Assembly (NCBI GenBank): GCA_001449105.1 | Contig: LNIY01000073.1 | Location: 1 to 64,000 of the forward strand | Length of the DNA stretch: 64,000 nucleotides | DNA from: Caulobacter vibrioides | Lineage (GTDB): Bacteria; Pseudomonadota; Alphaproteobacteria; Caulobacterales; Caulobacteraceae | Direction: 5' to 3' | Notes under the pieces: generated by a model | What the model was told of the DNA's origin: nothing | Database searches by the model: none | What the model saw: only the letters and a program-made list of their open reading frames with translations | Shown here: in pieces, positions 18,859 to 26,914 of the stretch | Position numbering within the stretch: the first letter of the stretch is position 1 | Layout: every line of letters starts with the position of its first letter | Translations under genes and position numbers: made by a program

Positions 18859-19380
18859 TTACTTCAGCTTGGTGTCGAAGGAGCCGTTGAAGTCGGAGTC
18901 CATCCACACGGATTCGTCGTCGCGAACTTCGACATGGGTCTCGGGCTTGCCGTTACCGTCGAGGTCCATCCACAGCGATCCATCGTCCTTCTCGGTCCAG
19001 AAGGTCTCGTCGCCGGACTTGTGCTCAACGACGGTGTCGCGATCGAAGTCGCTCTTCTCGTTGCGCTCGTCGATCGCTTCCTTGGTGAATTCACCCAGGC
19101 CGAGCTTATCCAGGATGGCGTCGGCGATGTCCGAGAACAGCTCGAGCACGGTCTTGACCGTCTCGACCACGTCGCCGAGGCCGTCGCCGGCGTCGGATTC
19201 ACCACCGTCGTCCTCTTCGTCGGAGTCGCCGAACGGATCTTCGGGGTCTTCGTCCTCGTCGTCGTCCGGCGCGGTGACGATGACTTCCTCGACGTCGTCC
19301 TCTTCTTCCCCTTCGTCGTCGCTGTCGTTGCCGGCCCCGCCCGCGATCAGCAACAGCTCTTCATCGTTCAGTACGCGCAT
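18859..19380 (-). CDS. Acidic double-glycine-leader secreted protein (cargo 2)
   Basis: 173 residues from the ATG at 19380 (GAGGGG upstream); the frame stays open to 19425 but the leader begins at 19380. The leader MRVLNDEELLLIAGG is identical to that of cargo 1 except at residue 3. The mature protein opens with a very acidic tract (about 16-75) that contains EEVIVTA, a sequence like a TonB box. A helical stretch follows (ETVKTVLELFSDIADAIL, then LGLGEFTKEAIDER). The C-terminal ~50 residues (DLDGNGKPETHVEV, MDSDFNGSFDTKLK) align closely with cargo 1 and resemble DxDxDG calcium loops. It is the first gene of the operon, 28 bp ahead of the hydrolase. Export by the linked C39 transporter is strongly implied; the activity is unknown. 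Confidence 0.85.
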   Translation of the reverse strand: MRVLNDEELLLIAGGAGNDSDDEGEEEDDVEEVIVTAPDDDEDEDPEDPFGDSDEEDDGGESDAGDGLGDVVETVKTVLELFSDIADAILDKLGLGEFTKEAIDERNEKSDFDRDTVVEHKSGDETFWTEKDDGSLWMDLDGNGKPETHVEVRDDESVWMDSDFNGSFDTKLK

Positions 19381-19914
19381 ATACCCCTCACTGGATACGA
19401 AAGCGGGAAGTTCCCGCGAGCGCAATGTGTGGCTGAGTCGAAGTTGTTTCCAAGTGGCGGTATCTGTAATTTCTTATATCATCGATATTTATCGTAACAA
19501 ACTACAAGTAATTGGCATCATTGTAGACTCGTTCTGAATCAGATTTATTTGATTCTGTTTTGGATTTTGCCGACTAAATAGTCACGGGGTGCCGTGCCCT
19601 GGGGTGTTGGCCCTCGTCGAGCTGACGCGACGTCGCAAAGTCTGACGGGTCTTGCATTGAGCGAGGGTCATCGATTGCACCGTCAGGTAGATCCGGGGGC
19701 TCGATGGGCTGACGACGGCGCGGTAGGTTTTCCTCACCAACAATCTTGGGGTGCAGTGAGATTTTTGGGAGAACCTTGATCGGCGCTGGGGCGAGGGGGC
19801 TGGTCCATCCTCGCCGGGCGCGGTTTTGTAATAGTCATTTCACACAAAACGGCGGGTGCTGCGGCTAGAAACGCCGGTTTCGAGGGGCGGATTTTCGCCC
19901 CGGGAGACCACGAC
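19381..19914. promoter_or_regulatory. 534-bp divergent intergenic region
   Basis: This region separates the secretion operon (minus) from the alkaline phosphatase gene (plus). About 19440-19575 is distinctly AT-rich and likely holds the operon promoter. From about 19577 to 19800 the composition returns to GC-rich, and short open frames exist there but none resembles a protein I know. A 7-bp inverted repeat, GTTTTGT (19823-19829) and ACAAAAC (19844-19850), lies 65 bp before the phosphatase start; its interior (TTGTAATAGTCATTTCAC) weakly resembles a PHO box. Confidence 0.5.
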
Positions 19915-21099
19915 GTGCTGAAACGCTCTCTGACCTGCGCTCTGTTCGCTTCGCTTTCGATTCTGGCGCCCGGGGCGTGGGCGCAGGGCCTGCCGACGGG
20001 CGCGGCCCAGGCCGGAAAGCCGCAAGCCTCGCAGCCGCGCGCCAAGAACGTCATCCTGTTCCTCGCGGATGCGGGCGGCGTCCCGTCGATCAACGCCGCC
20101 AGCCTCCTGGGCTACGGCGAGCCGCTCCGCCTGCATGTGCAGGGCTGGCCCAACCTCGGCCTCAGCGAGACATCGCCGGTCGATCAGTTCGTGTCGGACT
20201 CGGCCAACGGCATGTCGTCCATCATGACCGGCGTGAAGACGCGCAACGGCGTGATCAGCCAGTCGCCGGCCGCCGTGCGCGGCAAGCAGGACGGCCAGCC
20301 GACCAAGACCCTGCTGGAGTACGCCGAAGAGCATGGCCTTCGCACCGGGGTCGTCACCTCCGAGCCGGTCGCCGACGCCACGCCCGCGGCGACCTACGCC
20401 CATTCGAACGATCGCAAGAAGTGGGGCGAGATTTTCCCGCAGGCCTTCGCGCCGCGTTTCGGCGACGGGGTCGACGTGCTGTTCGGCGCGGGCCGCAAGG
20501 AGATCGGCGAGCAGTTGGCCGCGGCGGGCGGCGGCTTCGAGCAACTGAGCAAGAAGCATGATCGGCCGATCTACGCTGAGCTCGACCAGGTCCCGGCGTC
20601 TAACGCCCGTCCGGTGGTCGTGGCCGATCATGTGGACGTCCGCGCCGCGACCCTGAAGGCTCTCGACCTGCTGCAGAAGTCGTCCAAGGGCTACCTGCTG
20701 GTGGTCGAGTGGGACGCCCATACCGATGACGCCCGCAAGGGTCTCCAGAACATCGTGGACTTCGACAAGCTGGTCGCCGAGGTCCAGGGCCGCGTCGACC
20801 TCGCCGACACCCTGCTGCTGTTCACCGCCGACCACTCGTTCGGCCTGCAGGTCGACGGCGGGCGTCGCGGCGAGCCGGTGCTGGAGGGCTACGACGCCTG
20901 GAAGGCGACGGGCAAGGACGATCAACTGGTCCGTCTGAAGAACGTCCAGGTCAACCGCAGCCACACCGGCGAGGAGGTCGCGGCGCTGGCGATCGGTCGC
21001 GGCGCCGAAGGCGTTCGTGGCTACTTCCCCAACACGCACCTGTTCAAGGTGATGATGGACGCCTTCGGCTGGACGCCGGATCCGGCGGCCAAGGACTGA
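19915..21099 (+). CDS. Secreted alkaline phosphatase
   Basis: 394 residues from a GTG start preceded by GGGAGA. Signal peptide about 1-23 (ends AWAQ). The alkaline phosphatase fold is shown by NVILFLADAGG (metal-binding Asp, in place of the usual GDGMG), DSANGMSSIMTGVKT with the phosphorylated Ser96, EWDAHTDDA, TADHSFG and SHTGEEV. The EWDxHTDD motif is more compact than in E. coli PhoA, where Asp and His are further apart, so this is a divergent subfamily. It would release phosphate from monoesters in the periplasm or outside. It is monocistronic and convergent with the FecR gene at 21145, with a hairpin between them. A weak PHO-box-like dyad lies upstream. Confidence 0.9.
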   Translation: MLKRSLTCALFASLSILAPGAWAQGLPTGAAQAGKPQASQPRAKNVILFLADAGGVPSINAASLLGYGEPLRLHVQGWPNLGLSETSPVDQFVSDSANGMSSIMTGVKTRNGVISQSPAAVRGKQDGQPTKTLLEYAEEHGLRTGVVTSEPVADATPAATYAHSNDRKKWGEIFPQAFAPRFGDGVDVLFGAGRKEIGEQLAAAGGGFEQLSKKHDRPIYAELDQVPASNARPVVVADHVDVRAATLKALDLLQKSSKGYLLVVEWDAHTDDARKGLQNIVDFDKLVAEVQGRVDLADTLLLFTADHSFGLQVDGGRRGEPVLEGYDAWKATGKDDQLVRLKNVQVNRSHTGEEVAALAIGRGAEGVRGYFPNTHLFKVMMDAFGWTPDPAAKD

Positions 21100-21110
21100 T
21101 CCTCGTTGTC

Positions 21111-21140
21111 CGGTTCCCGCGCATCGCGTCGCGGGAACCG
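21111..21140. terminator. Hairpin between convergent phosphatase and FecR genes
   Basis: Perfect 11-bp inverted repeat (CGGTTCCCGCG, 21111-21121, with 21130-21140) and 8-base loop in the 45-bp gap between two convergent stops. There is no T-run on either side, so it may act as a bidirectional pause site or RNA-stabilising structure rather than a classical terminator. Confidence 0.55.
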
Positions 21141-21144
21141 CCGA

Positions 21145-22074
21145 TCAGGAGCGCCGCAAAAGGATCAGGGCGTCGCCGTCCGACCGTATCGACACGCCGT
21201 GCAGGCGGGCGATCGCCTTGGCGAAGGCGGCCGTGTCTCCGGCTTCGAACACGCCGTCGATCTCGAGCCGTTCGAGCGCCGGTGTCTGGATACGCAGAGG
21301 CGTGCGGCTGTAACGGTTCATCTCCGCGACCGCCTCGGCCAGGGGCGTGCGGTTGAAGCTGATCCGGCCCTGGCGCCAGTCGTCGATCCGCCCGGCCTGG
21401 GCGAGGAGGATCGGGCCCGGCCGTCCCTCGGGCGAAACCCGCACGGACTGGCCGGCGCGAAGCCTGACCGCCGGAGGCGCGCCGGCGCCCGCCGGGCCCA
21501 CGTCGACGCCGCCGTGCAGCAGGGCGACCTCGGTGAAACCGGCCTGGCGATAGACGTTGAAGCGCGTGCCGGTGACGCGAACGCGCGCGCCCTGGCTCAG
21601 CACGTCGAACGGCGCGCCGTCCTTGTGGGCGACGTCGAAGAAGGCTTCGCCGGTTTCCAGCACGATCTCGCGACGACCGCCGCCAAAGCGCGCCGAAAGG
21701 CGCGTGGCGGTGTTCAGGGTCACGATCGATCCGTCGGGCAGCGCGATCGTTCGCCGCTCGCCCACGCCGGTCTCGTGGACGACCGGCTGCCGGTCCCACA
21801 GGAACACGCCGCCCACGGCGAAGCCGGCGGCGATCGCTGCGCCGCCGATCCAGGCGCGGCGGTCGATCAGGCGAGGCTTGGCCGCCGGAGTGTCCTTCAG
21901 CACGAAGTCCTCGGCGTCGAGCTGGCCGAGCGCGTCCCAGACATCGGCGATCTGGCCGGTCTCCGGGCGCGGCGAGGCGCTCTCGCCTTGCTCCTCGCGC
22001 AGGCGAGCGGCGACGAAGGCGTCGGCCTCGGCGTCCCGCTCCGGCGGGCGGAATGGAGTTACTTCTCGAACCAT
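21145..22074 (-). CDS. FecR-family anti-sigma protein
   Basis: About 309 residues from the ATG at 22074, inside the 3' end of the sigma gene; a TTG at 22080 is less likely. A DUF4880-like N-terminus precedes a hydrophobic segment near residues 75-97 (WIGGAAIAAGFAVGGVFLW). The periplasmic FecR domain shows TIALPDGSIVTLNTATRLS, GEAFFDVAHKDGAPFDV and VRVTGTRFNVY, and the C-terminal STN-like part ISFNRTPLAEAVAEMNRYS. Its expected partner is the STN-bearing TBDR transcribed divergently at 22765. The overlap with the sigma gene indicates coupled synthesis. Confidence 0.92.
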   Translation of the reverse strand: MVREVTPFRPPERDAEADAFVAARLREEQGESASPRPETGQIADVWDALGQLDAEDFVLKDTPAAKPRLIDRRAWIGGAAIAAGFAVGGVFLWDRQPVVHETGVGERRTIALPDGSIVTLNTATRLSARFGGGRREIVLETGEAFFDVAHKDGAPFDVLSQGARVRVTGTRFNVYRQAGFTEVALLHGGVDVGPAGAGAPPAVRLRAGQSVRVSPEGRPGPILLAQAGRIDDWRQGRISFNRTPLAEAVAEMNRYSRTPLRIQTPALERLEIDGVFEAGDTAAFAKAIARLHGVSIRSDGDALILLRRS

Positions 22075-22622
22075 CCACAATCCTTGAGCCTGTGCCGGCA
22101 GCGGCCGAGCGCGTCGGCCAGCAGGCGCTGGGTCGTCCGCAACGGGATGCGCTGGCGTTCGGCGATCTCCACCAGCGTCAGTCCTTCGACCCGGTGCATC
22201 ATCAGAACCATCCGCTGTTCACGCGTCAGGGACGCGATGGCGCGGCGCAGCAGGTCGGCGTTCTGCTGCCAGCGCACCTCGTCGAACGGGGAGGGGGCGT
22301 CGTGCGCCAGATCCTCGGGCAGCTCGACATGGCGGTCGCCGCCCCGTCCCAGCCGGCGGCGGCGCAGGTCCCGCGCGACGCTGTCGGCGGTCTTGAACAC
22401 GTAGGTGGCGTTGAAGCTGGGCGGCGGGACGCCGGCGGCCAGGCGCGTCAGCCGCAGGTAGATGTCCTGCAGCGCGTCCTCGACGTCGGGCCCGACCAGG
22501 AACCGTCCGAGGTGACGGCGCAGGCGCGCGTCGAACCGCTCGACGAGCCCGGCCATGATCTGGGCGGCTGGATCGGCAGGCTTCCGGGAAGCTGTCATCG
22601 ATGGGGCGACGCCGTCAAACAT
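22059..22622 (-). CDS. ECF sigma factor, FecI-like
   Basis: 187 residues; a second in-frame ATG at 22598 is equally plausible. Region 2.1-2.4 is seen as VGPDVEDALQDIYLRLTRL and TYVFKTADSVARDLRRRR, region 4 as LTREQRMVLMMHRVEGLTLVEIAERQRIPLRTTQRLLADAL. It should drive a FecR-controlled receptor regulon, most likely including the TBDR that starts 143 bp away on the other strand. It overlaps the FecR start by 16 bp. Confidence 0.92.
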   Translation of the reverse strand: MFDGVAPSMTASRKPADPAAQIMAGLVERFDARLRRHLGRFLVGPDVEDALQDIYLRLTRLAAGVPPPSFNATYVFKTADSVARDLRRRRLGRGGDRHVELPEDLAHDAPSPFDEVRWQQNADLLRRAIASLTREQRMVLMMHRVEGLTLVEIAERQRIPLRTTQRLLADALGRCRHRLKDCGWFEK

Positions 22623-22764
22623 CCGAACTCGTTCACGCCTCTAATCAAGAGACGCGGGCCTGTCGACAGGCCGCCAAATTACCGGCGGCGAATGTCATCA
22701 TTCCATTGCAGCCGCCCCCTAGAAGCCCCGCAGTCGCGGAGTTCTTTTTCACGGATCGTCCCAG

Positions 22765-25700
22765 ATGGGCCGTGGCGGCCGTCACGCTTTCTTGCGAGTT
22801 CTGGGCGGTGCGGCCGTGGCGACGGCGTTCCCGTCCTCGGCGGCCCTGGCCGCCGGCGCGGTGCAGAGCTTCGACGTTCCCGGCCAGCCCCTGGCCTCGG
22901 CGTTGCGCGATCTGGCGCGGCAGGGGCGGGTGCAGGTCCTGTTCTCGGCCGAGAGCCTGGAAGGCCGCAGGAGCCGTTCCGTCGTCGGCCGGATCGAGGT
23001 GCGCGGCGCCTTTGACCTGGCCCTTTCCGAAACCGGCTTCGAGGCGCGGCGGGTGGACGAGCGGACCTTCGTCATCGTCGCGCGGCCACGGCCCCAGCAA
23101 TCGGCGAAGCCTGTTTCCGAACTGCCGCCGGCTGAACTCACCCCCGTGCTGGTGACGAGCGCCCGCTGGAGGACCGACGAGGTCGAGCGCCGCATCGCGA
23201 CCGACCTGGCCGAGCTTGCGCCGGTCCGTCGCCTGACCCGGGACGACATGGAGCGCGGCGCGGCCCAGAACCTGTCCGAGGCCCTGGGCGACCTGCCGGG
23301 CATGACCGTGATCAACACCGGCCGCTCGTTCATCGGCGGCATCGACTCCGCGTCGCGCGGAGAGGGCCTGTACGCGGCCTATCGCGGCCTGAACGCCGAA
23401 TACAATCTCAGCATGATCAACGGGGTATCGGTGGCGCAGGGCCTGCCGTACTCGCGCGGCATCCAGCTGAACCTGCTGCCGCCGGGGGCCTTCGAGGCGG
23501 TGGTGGTGCACAAGACCGGCAGGGCGGATCTCGACGGCGACTTCATCGGCGCGGCGCTGGATTTCCGCACGCCCGGGCCGGCGGAGGCCTCGCGTTCGCC
23601 GTGGACCACGCTCACCGTCTCCGGCCGCCTGGAGACGCGCGCCCGCGACTACGACGAAGCCGGCCTGGGGGACGGCGCCCGCATCGAGCATGGCCGTCGC
23701 TTCGGTCCCGACGAGCGCTTCGGCCTCTATGTAGCCGCCGCCTACGAGAACCGAGGCTTCGTCAATTCCGAGCTGGCCGGGGTGATGGCGGCGCAGAACG
23801 ACGGGGGCTGGGCGTATGGCGTGTCGGGTTCGGCCGCAGGCGGGCCGGTCGATCCGGGCCGCCCGCAGGACAACCTCGTCCAGACCAGCATGAACGTCGG
23901 CGTGTCCAGCGGGCGCAGTCGCCTGCGCAACTACGCCCTGGCGCTGGACTGGCGCGCGGCGCCGGGCCTGGACGTCCGGCTCAACGCGACCCACGCCCAG
24001 GCTCGCACCGAGCAGAATTCCACCTTCAGCCAGGTGGTCAGCGGCCCGCAGAGCTGGATCGCCGATGGAACCGGCCTCTACCGTCTGTCGGTGGAGAGCC
24101 TGTCGACACGGGTCTGGTACGAGACCAATCCCGACGAGGTCTCGCTGTCGACGGTGAGCCTGGCGGCCGACGTCGTCGCCGGGCGCTGGCGACTGGCTCC
24201 CTACCTGTTCGCCAGCCACGGCGAGAGCGCGCGGCCCGATCATCTTGAGGCCTCGGCATGGATCAACCAGGCCGACGGCTACAACATCGGCCGGACGCCT
24301 CGGGCGTTCGGCGGGGTGACGGTCGTCTATCGCGACGGCCTTCCGGCGCCGCAGTGGCCCAGGAGCGTCTCCGACGACCTCGACAACGCCGGCAGGGTTC
24401 TGGTGGCGCGGCGCGCCGGCCAGCGCACCGAGCAGTTCAGCGAGCAGTGGCGTTATGGGGGCGGTTTTGGTCTGGGTTTCGTCCCGACGGCGGGGAGCTG
24501 GCGCGGGTTCCGGGTGGGGGCCAAGATCACCCGCAGCGACCGCGAACTGACCGACCGCAACTGGACCAACGCCTTCTTCGCCGACATCTATCAGACCGCC
24601 GGCCTGACCTGGGACGGACTGGGGATTTCGCGCGGAACCTATGCCGAGGTGTTTCCCGGCCTCTACGGCTGGTCGATCCCCAAGGTCGATCACGACCGGC
24701 TCGAAGCGCTGTTCCAGGCCCATCGCACGGCGCAGAGCTTCGACACCTGCGGGGCTCTCTACGTCAACAACCTGAACTGCAACAGCCAGTCGGGCAGCGA
24801 GACCGTGCAGGCCGTCTACGCCATGGCGACCCACGCTGCCGGCGCCTGGGAGGCGCAGTTCGGCCTGCGCGGCGAGCGGACGCGGATCGACAACCGCTTC
24901 TGGGTCATGCCCGACACCGTCGACGGTGAAACGCCGGGCGCGTGGGGCGCCAGCCGCAGCCGCTACGCCAAGCTGCTGCCCAGCCTGAACCTGTCCTACC
25001 GCCAGGGCGATCGCGGGGTCTGGCGGGCCGCCGCCTGGCGCTCCTACAGCCGTCCCGCCTTCATGCAACTGGGCGGGGGCGAGCGGACCGAGACGCTGGA
25101 CGGCGTCACGACGATCACGCGCGGCAATCCGGACCTGAAGAGCGCCGACGCCTGGAACCTCGACCTGTCGCACCAGCGCTGGCTGCCGGGCGGCGGCGCC
25201 GTAAGCCTGTCGGCCTACGCCAAGTGGATCGACCACTATCTCTACGAAAGCGGCTCCGAGCTGGACGTCGGCGCGTCTCCGTCAGGCGACGGCGCCGTGC
25301 GGGTGCTCACGCCCCGCAACGGCGGCGACGGCCTGACGCGGGGCCTGGAGGCCGAGTGGTTCCAGCCGCTGGGCGATCCGCTCTCCCTGGGCGGCCGCGC
25401 CAGCCTGGACGTCAATCTCAGCCGACAGTGGTCCAGGGTCGATCTCGGCGAGGTCCTGGGGCGGGCCCAGCCGATGCTGAACGCTCCCGACTGGCTGGGC
25501 AACGCCGAGCTGGCCTACGGCCTGGGCCGGGCGTCCGCCTATCTGAGCCTGAACTACACCGGCGCCTACCTGTCGGCCTACGACGTGCTGGGCGCGGCGG
25601 GCGACTGGGACAATCTGTGGGTCCGCCCGGTCGCGCGGCTGGACGCCCGCGTCAGATGGCGGTTCGACGAGCGCACGCGGCTGGACGTGATCGTGACCAA

Positions 25701-25812
25701 CCTGACGGGCGAGTACAGCTACTGGGCCCATGTCGGCCGCGACTCCACGGCGCTGTCGGACGTGGTCGATTCCGGCCGGCGTGTCGTCGTCAGCTTGCGC
25801 TCGACGTTCTAG
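22765..25812 (+). CDS. TonB-dependent receptor with STN domain
   Basis: 1015 residues. Signal-peptide-like N-terminus about 1-30 (hydrophobic VLGGAAVATAFPSSAALAA). STN domain about 33-108 (QSFDVPGQPLASALRDLARQ to TFVIVARP). A TonB-box-like TPVLVTSARW lies near 126-135. The plug has QNLSEALGDLPGMTVIN and NAEYNLSMINGVSVAQG, and the barrel ends in VVVSLRSTF. The ribosome site is weak, so the start is less certain than the frame. It is a full-length paralogue of the receptor at 26915-29674, which lacks STN: both share GEG(L/M), INGV(S/N)VAQG(L/M)PYSR and, near the end, YSYW(A/S)HVG(R/K)DS. It probably senses a ligand and signals through the divergent FecR/sigma pair. Its stop overlaps the convergent HD gene's stop in CTAG. 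Confidence 0.92.
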   Translation: MGRGGRHAFLRVLGGAAVATAFPSSAALAAGAVQSFDVPGQPLASALRDLARQGRVQVLFSAESLEGRRSRSVVGRIEVRGAFDLALSETGFEARRVDERTFVIVARPRPQQSAKPVSELPPAELTPVLVTSARWRTDEVERRIATDLAELAPVRRLTRDDMERGAAQNLSEALGDLPGMTVINTGRSFIGGIDSASRGEGLYAAYRGLNAEYNLSMINGVSVAQGLPYSRGIQLNLLPPGAFEAVVVHKTGRADLDGDFIGAALDFRTPGPAEASRSPWTTLTVSGRLETRARDYDEAGLGDGARIEHGRRFGPDERFGLYVAAAYENRGFVNSELAGVMAAQNDGGWAYGVSGSAAGGPVDPGRPQDNLVQTSMNVGVSSGRSRLRNYALALDWRAAPGLDVRLNATHAQARTEQNSTFSQVVSGPQSWIADGTGLYRLSVESLSTRVWYETNPDEVSLSTVSLAADVVAGRWRLAPYLFASHGESARPDHLEASAWINQADGYNIGRTPRAFGGVTVVYRDGLPAPQWPRSVSDDLDNAGRVLVARRAGQRTEQFSEQWRYGGGFGLGFVPTAGSWRGFRVGAKITRSDRELTDRNWTNAFFADIYQTAGLTWDGLGISRGTYAEVFPGLYGWSIPKVDHDRLEALFQAHRTAQSFDTCGALYVNNLNCNSQSGSETVQAVYAMATHAAGAWEAQFGLRGERTRIDNRFWVMPDTVDGETPGAWGASRSRYAKLLPSLNLSYRQGDRGVWRAAAWRSYSRPAFMQLGGGERTETLDGVTTITRGNPDLKSADAWNLDLSHQRWLPGGGAVSLSAYAKWIDHYLYESGSELDVGASPSGDGAVRVLTPRNGGDGLTRGLEAEWFQPLGDPLSLGGRASLDVNLSRQWSRVDLGEVLGRAQPMLNAPDWLGNAELAYGLGRASAYLSLNYTGAYLSAYDVLGAAGDWDNLWVRPVARLDARVRWRFDERTRLDVIVTNLTGEYSYWAHVGRDSTALSDVVDSGRRVVVSLRSTF

Positions 25813-26837
25813 AGGCCGGCCTCTCGCAGCGCGCGCTCGATCCCGGCGTCGCCTTGGCTTTCCCACAGGGCCTTGATCCGGTCCGCGCCCAGCGCTTCCA
25901 GCGCCGGATTGCGCAGGCGCGTCCGGTACTCGGCGCCGTCCACGGCGGAATGGCCGAAGCGGGGCGCCAGTCGCACCAGGGCCGCGTCGGCGTCGTGAAC
26001 GGCCGTCTCGGCGTGCACCCAGTTGTCGTCGGCGGCGTTGCTGATCAGGCATTCGCGGGTCGGGACGACGGGCGTGGTCCAGTCGACGCGGGCGATCACG
26101 GCCGCCGCCCGTAGCCAGCCGGCGACCCGCTCGCGGTCTTCCCCCACCGGCGCGGCGTGGGCGCAGGCCTGGGTCAGGATCATCGACGGGGGCAGGCCGC
26201 GCGCCATCGCCTCGGCCAAGCCTAGCACGTGATGGGCCCCGGCGCCGGCGATCGGACTTTCCGGCGTGAGGGTCCCGTCCTGGCGCCAGACCAGCACCAG
26301 CGCCTTGGCCCAGTCGTGCCACAGGATGGAACCGACAAGGGCGTCCCGATCCACCGGCCGGTCGCCCTCGGCTTCGTACAGATCGGCCAGCGCCATGCCC
26401 AGGCGCAGGTTGAAGGCTTCGTGATCGACCAGCCCGCCGGGCCAGTCGTGATGCGATCCGCCGTTGCCGCCCGGCGCCATGGTGATGGTCTGGGGCAGGC
26501 GAGGGCAGGTCGCGTCCCGCGTCTCGGCCAGGGGCGGGAAGACGGTCAGGTGCTGGCGCTCAGCCTGTGCGTCATCGGCGGGCGCGGGCATCAGGCCTTC
26601 GGCGCGAAGCGTTCGAAGGATCGCCTGCTCGTCCGGGCGGGTCAGGCCGATGCGATGACGAACGCAGGGACGGGGTTGCAGGCCCGCCAGGGTCTCCTCG
26701 CGCAGATGTGCGTCAGCCAGGCCATTCGCGGCTTGCCGCAATCTTTCCAGCTTGGCGACGGTGCGAGGCGTCTCTCCCGAGGCCACGGCGGTCACGACCA
26801 GACCGGCGGCCAGGGCGAGAACGATGGAGCGGATCAT
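25809..26837 (-). CDS. Secreted HD-domain protein (putative metal-dependent phosphohydrolase)
   Basis: 342 residues from the ATG at 26837; the frame runs to 26885 but the signal peptide MIRSIVLALAAGLVVTAVASG starts here. An HD-type metal site is visible: His139 in GLVDHEAF, His174-Asp175 in SILWHDWAK, His202/203 in GAGAHHVLG and His227 in QACAHAAP. HD proteins usually hydrolyse nucleotides or phosphoesters in the cytoplasm; one with a signal peptide is unusual. It lies between two paralogous TBDRs, in the same orientation as the second, so it may process the imported ligand in the periplasm. Substrate cannot be assigned. Confidence 0.75.
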   Translation of the reverse strand: MIRSIVLALAAGLVVTAVASGETPRTVAKLERLRQAANGLADAHLREETLAGLQPRPCVRHRIGLTRPDEQAILRTLRAEGLMPAPADDAQAERQHLTVFPPLAETRDATCPRLPQTITMAPGGNGGSHHDWPGGLVDHEAFNLRLGMALADLYEAEGDRPVDRDALVGSILWHDWAKALVLVWRQDGTLTPESPIAGAGAHHVLGLAEAMARGLPPSMILTQACAHAAPVGEDRERVAGWLRAAAVIARVDWTTPVVPTRECLISNAADDNWVHAETAVHDADAALVRLAPRFGHSAVDGAEYRTRLRNPALEALGADRIKALWESQGDAGIERALREAGL

Positions 26838-26866
26838 GCGAGCCTCGCCGGCGGCGGAACCGAAAG

Positions 26867-26905
26867 GAAAAGGCCCGGGACGCAAGGGGAGGGCGTCCCG
26901 GGCCT
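26867..26905 (-). terminator. Rho-independent terminator after TBDR 26915-29674
   Basis: Perfect 13-bp stem (AGGCCCGGGACGC, 26871-26883, with 26893-26905), 9-base loop, followed on the minus strand by TTTTCC. It lies just after the stop of the minus-strand TBDR and ahead of the HD gene, separating their transcripts. Confidence 0.8.
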
Positions 26906-26914
26906 CGGCTGACG

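Noticed and set aside
12943-19380. Direct identification of the operon as the Caulobacter Cdz killing system
   Set aside because: The exporter type and leaders agree, but the cargos are acidic, lack glycine zippers, and no small immunity gene is evident. Only the architecture is similar.
19594-19779. Possible insertion-sequence or transposase remnant in the divergent intergenic region
   Set aside because: The short frames show no recognisable transposase motif, and I found no terminal inverted repeats or target duplication.
19826-19846. Classical PHO box ahead of the alkaline phosphatase
   Set aside because: The best alignment to CTGTCAT-N4-CTGTCAT is only partial in both half-sites. I kept the dyad as an observation, not as a PhoB site.
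25809-25812. Stops of TBDR 22765-25812 and the HD gene overlapping in CTAG as a regulatory signal
   Set aside because: Convergent overlap of this size is common in compact genomes; there is no hairpin or conserved element to support a function.
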